Part shown: in pieces, positions 6,671 through 8,559 of the stretch | Layout: each line of letters begins with the position of its first letter | Numbering within the stretch: position 1 is the stretch's first letter | Source: an uncultured Rhodospirillaceae bacterium | GTDB taxonomy: Bacteria; Pseudomonadota; Alphaproteobacteria; RF32; CAG-239 | Reading direction: 5' to 3' | Length of the DNA: 8,559 bases | Assembly: GCA_900313355.1 (NCBI GenBank) | Contig: OMQZ01000101.1 | Span: 1 to 8,559 of the forward strand | Translations under genes and position numbers: made by a program | Notes under the pieces: model-generated | The model's database searches: none | What the model was told of the DNA's origin: nothing | What the model saw: only the letters and a program-made list of their open reading frames with translations

Positions 6671-7351
6671 TTATTTACTGTCTAAAACTTTTTTGCCTGA
6701 ATTTACATCTTCAACAAGCTGTTCGAGCTCTTTTAAGGAGTGGACTTCCGGAATCCATTTAAGCTCATCGGGTAAGTCAGTTGTAAACTCACAACGATAT
6801 CTGACGGGGTGTGCGCCGGCATCAATAGCGGCATACTGGTTATAAATGCGGTCGTCGACCAAAATTGTTTCATCTGCTTTTAAGCCATATTCTTCAAAAC
6901 AAGATTTCAACATATCCACCTTTGCGGTATCATGCATAAATTTGCCGTGCTGAACGCATTTGATCGTCAAAAAGTCTTTAACGTCTGCAAGCAAATTGTT
7001 TAAAAACTTCGTCTTTGTTTCAACATCAAATGTGGCTGACAATGTGAATTGCTTAAAACCTTTGTCGTGAAAACGTTTTAATGTTTCAACAACACCGGGA
7101 TAAAGCGGGCGATTTGTGAAAAACTCAGGTGTATGGCAAAAATCATAGTCAAGCTCTGTGCCGAGTGTCGGGTGCGTCTTTAATTCCAAAGCGCCGTATT
7201 TGGGAATAATCGGCAAAACTTTCGGCAAATCTTCCCACTCAATATTGCCATACATCGGCTTATACTTCGGATGTTCTTTTAAGAAATGGAAATAAGCATA
7301 ATTAAGGTTTGCTAAAACCCCGTCGACATCCCAAAAAATATTTTTAATCAT
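6671..7351 (-). CDS. HAD-superfamily hydrolase (probable small-molecule phosphatase)
   Basis: 226 residues. The start is set at the ATG whose complement is 7349-7351, because AGAGG (complement of 7361-7365) lies nine bases upstream. An ATG at 7360 abuts that site, and a TTG at 7375 has no ribosome site. All four HAD motifs are visible: I, D8-V-D10-G-V; II, TLSA with Ser105; III, Lys144; IV, LVDD with Asp166/167. Asp8 would be the phosphorylated nucleophile and Asp10 the acid/base. The cap is inserted between motifs I and II (about 15-85), which suits phosphoglycolate-phosphatase-like or β-phosphoglucomutase-like enzymes acting on small phosphorylated metabolites. The substrate is unknown. It is convergent with the transporter and divergent from a second HAD gene, whose control region it shares. 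The two HAD proteins belong to different subclasses and do not look like duplicates. Confidence 0.85.
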   Translation of the reverse strand: MIKNIFWDVDGVLANLNYAYFHFLKEHPKYKPMYGNIEWEDLPKVLPIIPKYGALELKTHPTLGTELDYDFCHTPEFFTNRPLYPGVVETLKRFHDKGFKQFTLSATFDVETKTKFLNNLLADVKDFLTIKCVQHGKFMHDTAKVDMLKSCFEEYGLKADETILVDDRIYNQYAAIDAGAHPVRYRCEFTTDLPDELKWIPEVHSLKELEQLVEDVNSGKKVLDSK

Positions 7352-7364
7352 GAAATGCATCCTC

Positions 7365-7376
7365 TTTGTTAACAAA
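7365..7376. repeat. 12-bp palindrome at the ribosome site of the minus-strand HAD gene
   Basis: TTTGTTAACAAA is a perfect palindrome overlapping the start of the AAAGAGG ribosome site for the gene beginning at 7351. It could be an operator or a small RNA hairpin affecting initiation. It may equally be chance in AT-rich DNA. Confidence 0.3.
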
Positions 7377-7393
7377 TAGCAATAACTGGTGAC

Positions 7394-7422
7394 AATTTGG
7401 CATAGCTTCCGTTCATTGTCAA
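7394..7422 (-). promoter_or_regulatory. Promoter of the minus-strand HAD gene
   Basis: On the minus strand there is a perfect TTGACA (complement of 7417-7422), a 17-bp spacer ending in TGC (an extended -10 signature), and CAAATT (complement of 7394-7399). The -10 itself is poor (three of six). The predicted leader is about 36 nt. Confidence 0.5.
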
Positions 7423-7437
7423 GCGCAAATTAAAATA

Positions 7438-7466
7438 TTGACAAAAGTTTTTTTTTGTGCTAAAAT
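7438..7466 (+). promoter_or_regulatory. Strong promoter of the HAD-IIA gene
   Basis: TTGACA (7438-7443), a 17-bp spacer ending in TGC (extended -10), and TAAAAT (7461-7466, five of six). This is the best promoter in the window. Transcription should start at about 7473, leaving a leader of about 46 nt. It excludes any start codon upstream of that point, including the in-frame TTG within the -35 itself. Confidence 0.75.
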
Positions 7467-7518
7467 AAAGGCTCTAAAGATAGAATATTATGTCAAACTA
7501 ATTAAAAATAAATTTAGT

Positions 7519-8385
7519 ATGAATGCAAGATTTCAGGATGTTGTGAAAAATTTCACTTCAATCCTTGTCGACAACTACGGGGTTGTTACGTTTGCCGATG
7601 GCTTGAATGTCAAGGCGGTCGAAGTGCTCAAAAAACTGAGAGGAATGGGAAAGAAGGTCATCTTCCTGTCAAACGCAACCTTCACGGATCCTGAGCAAAG
7701 GTATGCCAAAAAGGGACTTATCAAGGGCATTCATTATGATGCTTTTGTGACGTCCGGGCAATACGCCAACGAAGACATCAAAAAAGGCACTTTGCCCTGC
7801 GGTAGGAAGTATGTTGTGTTCGGCACGGCAAACTTCAAAAAGCCCGACAAAGTTCCCGCCATCTTCAATGGTTCGCCCTACGATTTAGTGGTAGATCCTG
7901 AGGATGCCGACTTCGTCTATTGCGGCATTCCGCAGATTAATGGTGAAGACCGCATTACGATGGACGATTTCTACGGCGAGTTGGAAAAGCTTGCCGGTAT
8001 GGGACTTCCCATGGTGTGTTCCAATCCGGACGAAATCGCATCCGAGGATGGTCGGTGGGTGATACGCCAGGGGTCTATCGTTAACGCCTATCGCGCTCTC
8101 GGAGGGCAGGTTGTCCTTTATGGCAAGCCGGATCCGGACATTTTCGATTGGGTTCTCGGTAATGAGATCGCCCGAGAGAAAGTGCTGATGGTTGGTGACA
8201 CTCTCGGAACGGACATCCTTGGCGCCAACATGGCAGGTGTAAGCTCATGTCTGACGATCAGGGGCGGTGTGACGGAAATGCGTATGCTTCAACGAGGCAT
8301 GAAGGTTGATAATGAAAACATTAAAGCCTTCATTGCAGCGACTCAAAGCGGGATCCCGAATTTTATTGTCGACGGGATTTTCTAG
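7519..8385 (+). CDS. HAD-superfamily subclass IIA (NagD-like) phosphatase, hypothetical substrate
   Basis: 288 residues from the ATG at 7519, the first in-frame ATG after the promoter. The leader is AT-rich and has no clear Shine-Dalgarno, which is unusual among its neighbours. HAD motifs: I, ILVDNYGVV with nucleophile Asp18; II, FLSNAT with Ser51; III, YGKPDPDIF with Lys203; IV, MVGDTLGTDILGAN with Asp227 and Asp232. The large C2-type cap between II and III, including CSNPDE at about 167-172, marks subclass IIA, which includes NagD, pyridoxal phosphatase and p-nitrophenyl phosphatase. The second Asp of the DxD nucleophile motif is Tyr20 here. Members of a proteobacterial IIA branch (DxWGV-type) also replace it, so this may be typical of that branch. 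The gene is visibly richer in GC than alaS in several stretches. The substrate is unknown. Confidence 0.87.
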   Translation: MNARFQDVVKNFTSILVDNYGVVTFADGLNVKAVEVLKKLRGMGKKVIFLSNATFTDPEQRYAKKGLIKGIHYDAFVTSGQYANEDIKKGTLPCGRKYVVFGTANFKKPDKVPAIFNGSPYDLVVDPEDADFVYCGIPQINGEDRITMDDFYGELEKLAGMGLPMVCSNPDEIASEDGRWVIRQGSIVNAYRALGGQVVLYGKPDPDIFDWVLGNEIAREKVLMVGDTLGTDILGANMAGVSSCLTIRGGVTEMRMLQRGMKVDNENIKAFIAATQSGIPNFIVDGIF

Positions 8386-8447
8386 TAAATGTTTCACAGG
8401 CAGAATGAGGCATATGTTTTTTACCTCTGTTTTGCCGCAATACCATC

Positions 8448-8453
8448 TATAAT
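8448..8453 (+). promoter_or_regulatory. Possible -10 element upstream of the terminal open frame
   Basis: A perfect TATAAT lies in the 96-bp gap after the HAD-IIA gene. No matching -35 is found at 16-18 bp. It would give a leader of about 20 nt to the ATG at 8482. Confidence 0.3.
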
Positions 8454-8481
8454 GGAAAAAAAGATTTTCTGAAGTCCCGGT

Positions 8482-8559
8482 ATGGGCCATAAGCCCTGCA
8501 TGGATTGGGACGGACAGCACTTCGTCAAGAAGGTCGTCTTTAAGATTCCGGTCGCAGTT
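8482..8559 (+). CDS. Possible start of an unrecognised gene, cut by the window end
   Basis: ATG at 8482 opens 26 codons that stay open to the window edge (MGHKPCMDWDGQHFVKKVVF…). An in-frame TGA at 8470-8472 limits the upstream end. Base use (GTC, AAG, TTC, CAC) resembles the preceding HAD-IIA gene. A TATAAT precedes it, but no ribosome site is evident, and the ATG at 8500 is an alternative. I recognise no family from this fragment. It may be real or a chance open stretch. Confidence 0.35.
   Translation, partial: MGHKPCMDWDGQHFVKKVVFKIPVAV

Noticed and set aside
7352..7375. Longer start for the minus-strand HAD gene (TTG at 7375 or ATG at 7360)
   Set aside because: AGAGG directly abuts the 7360 ATG and is nine bases from the 7351 ATG. 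The HAD nucleophile motif also sits at the usual distance from the 7351 start.
7490..7501. Four-codon upstream ORF (ATG TCA AAC TAA) in the HAD-IIA leader
   Set aside because: No ribosome site and no regulatory peptide pattern; likely chance.
7438..7518. N-terminal extension of the HAD-IIA gene from an in-frame TTG at 7438
   Set aside because: The TTG lies within the -35 hexamer of a strong promoter, so it would not be on the transcript. The added residues are Lys-rich low-complexity translation of AT-rich leader.
1..8559. tRNA, rRNA, CRISPR array, insertion sequence or phage att site
   Set aside because: No tandem spaced repeats, no cloverleaf or T-loop consensus, and no transposase-like frame or terminal repeats were seen on reading both strands.

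Overview
The window looks like chromosomal DNA of a Gram-negative bacterium. I infer an uncultured, probably host-associated alphaproteobacterium. The evidence is a β-barrel outer-membrane protein ending in Phe, a secreted BspA-type leucine-rich-repeat protein, a pilin-like protein with an unusual GRSMVEM prepilin motif, moderate-to-low GC, and a perfect chromosomal parS site. The lineage assignment rests on family recall and was not tested by any search.

Layout: (1) 1-114 is the 3' end of an S66 (LD-carboxypeptidase/MccF-type) gene. (2) 115-3030 is a run of three separately promoted, separately terminated genes for exported proteins: a small outer-membrane β-barrel (243-785), a BspA-like LRR protein (938-2209) and a pilin-like protein (2347-2982). 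Each ends in a clear intrinsic terminator, and the first two terminators are near copies of each other. (3) 3031-3166 is a dense regulatory gap. It holds a perfect parS palindrome (TGTTTCACGTGAAACA, 3034-3049), an abutting second dyad, and a hairpin in the alaS leader. (4) 3167-6669 holds alaS (alanyl-tRNA synthetase, complete) followed 8 nt later by a 10-TM EamA/DMT-type transporter. (5) The transporter runs tail-to-tail, with a 1-nt gap, into a minus-strand HAD-family phosphatase (6671-7351). That gene diverges from a second, unrelated HAD gene of the NagD-like IIA class (7519-8385). The two are driven from back-to-back TTGACA promoters. (6) 8386-8559 holds a perfect TATAAT and the possible start of a further gene that runs off the window.

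How the parts fit: the first block is cell-surface biology (peptidoglycan peptide processing or antibiotic immunity, outer membrane, adhesin-like LRR, pilin-like subunit). The second is housekeeping (tRNA charging) with a membrane exporter. The third is a pair of small-molecule phosphatases of unknown substrate. The parS site suggests that this segment lies in the ParB-bound domain, which usually surrounds the replication origin. I see no tRNA, rRNA, CRISPR, insertion sequence or prophage. Apart from the parS site, the main curiosities are the Arg at position +1 of the pilin-like protein, the AT-only palindrome at the predicted 5' end of the OMP mRNA, and the paired terminators around the LRR gene.
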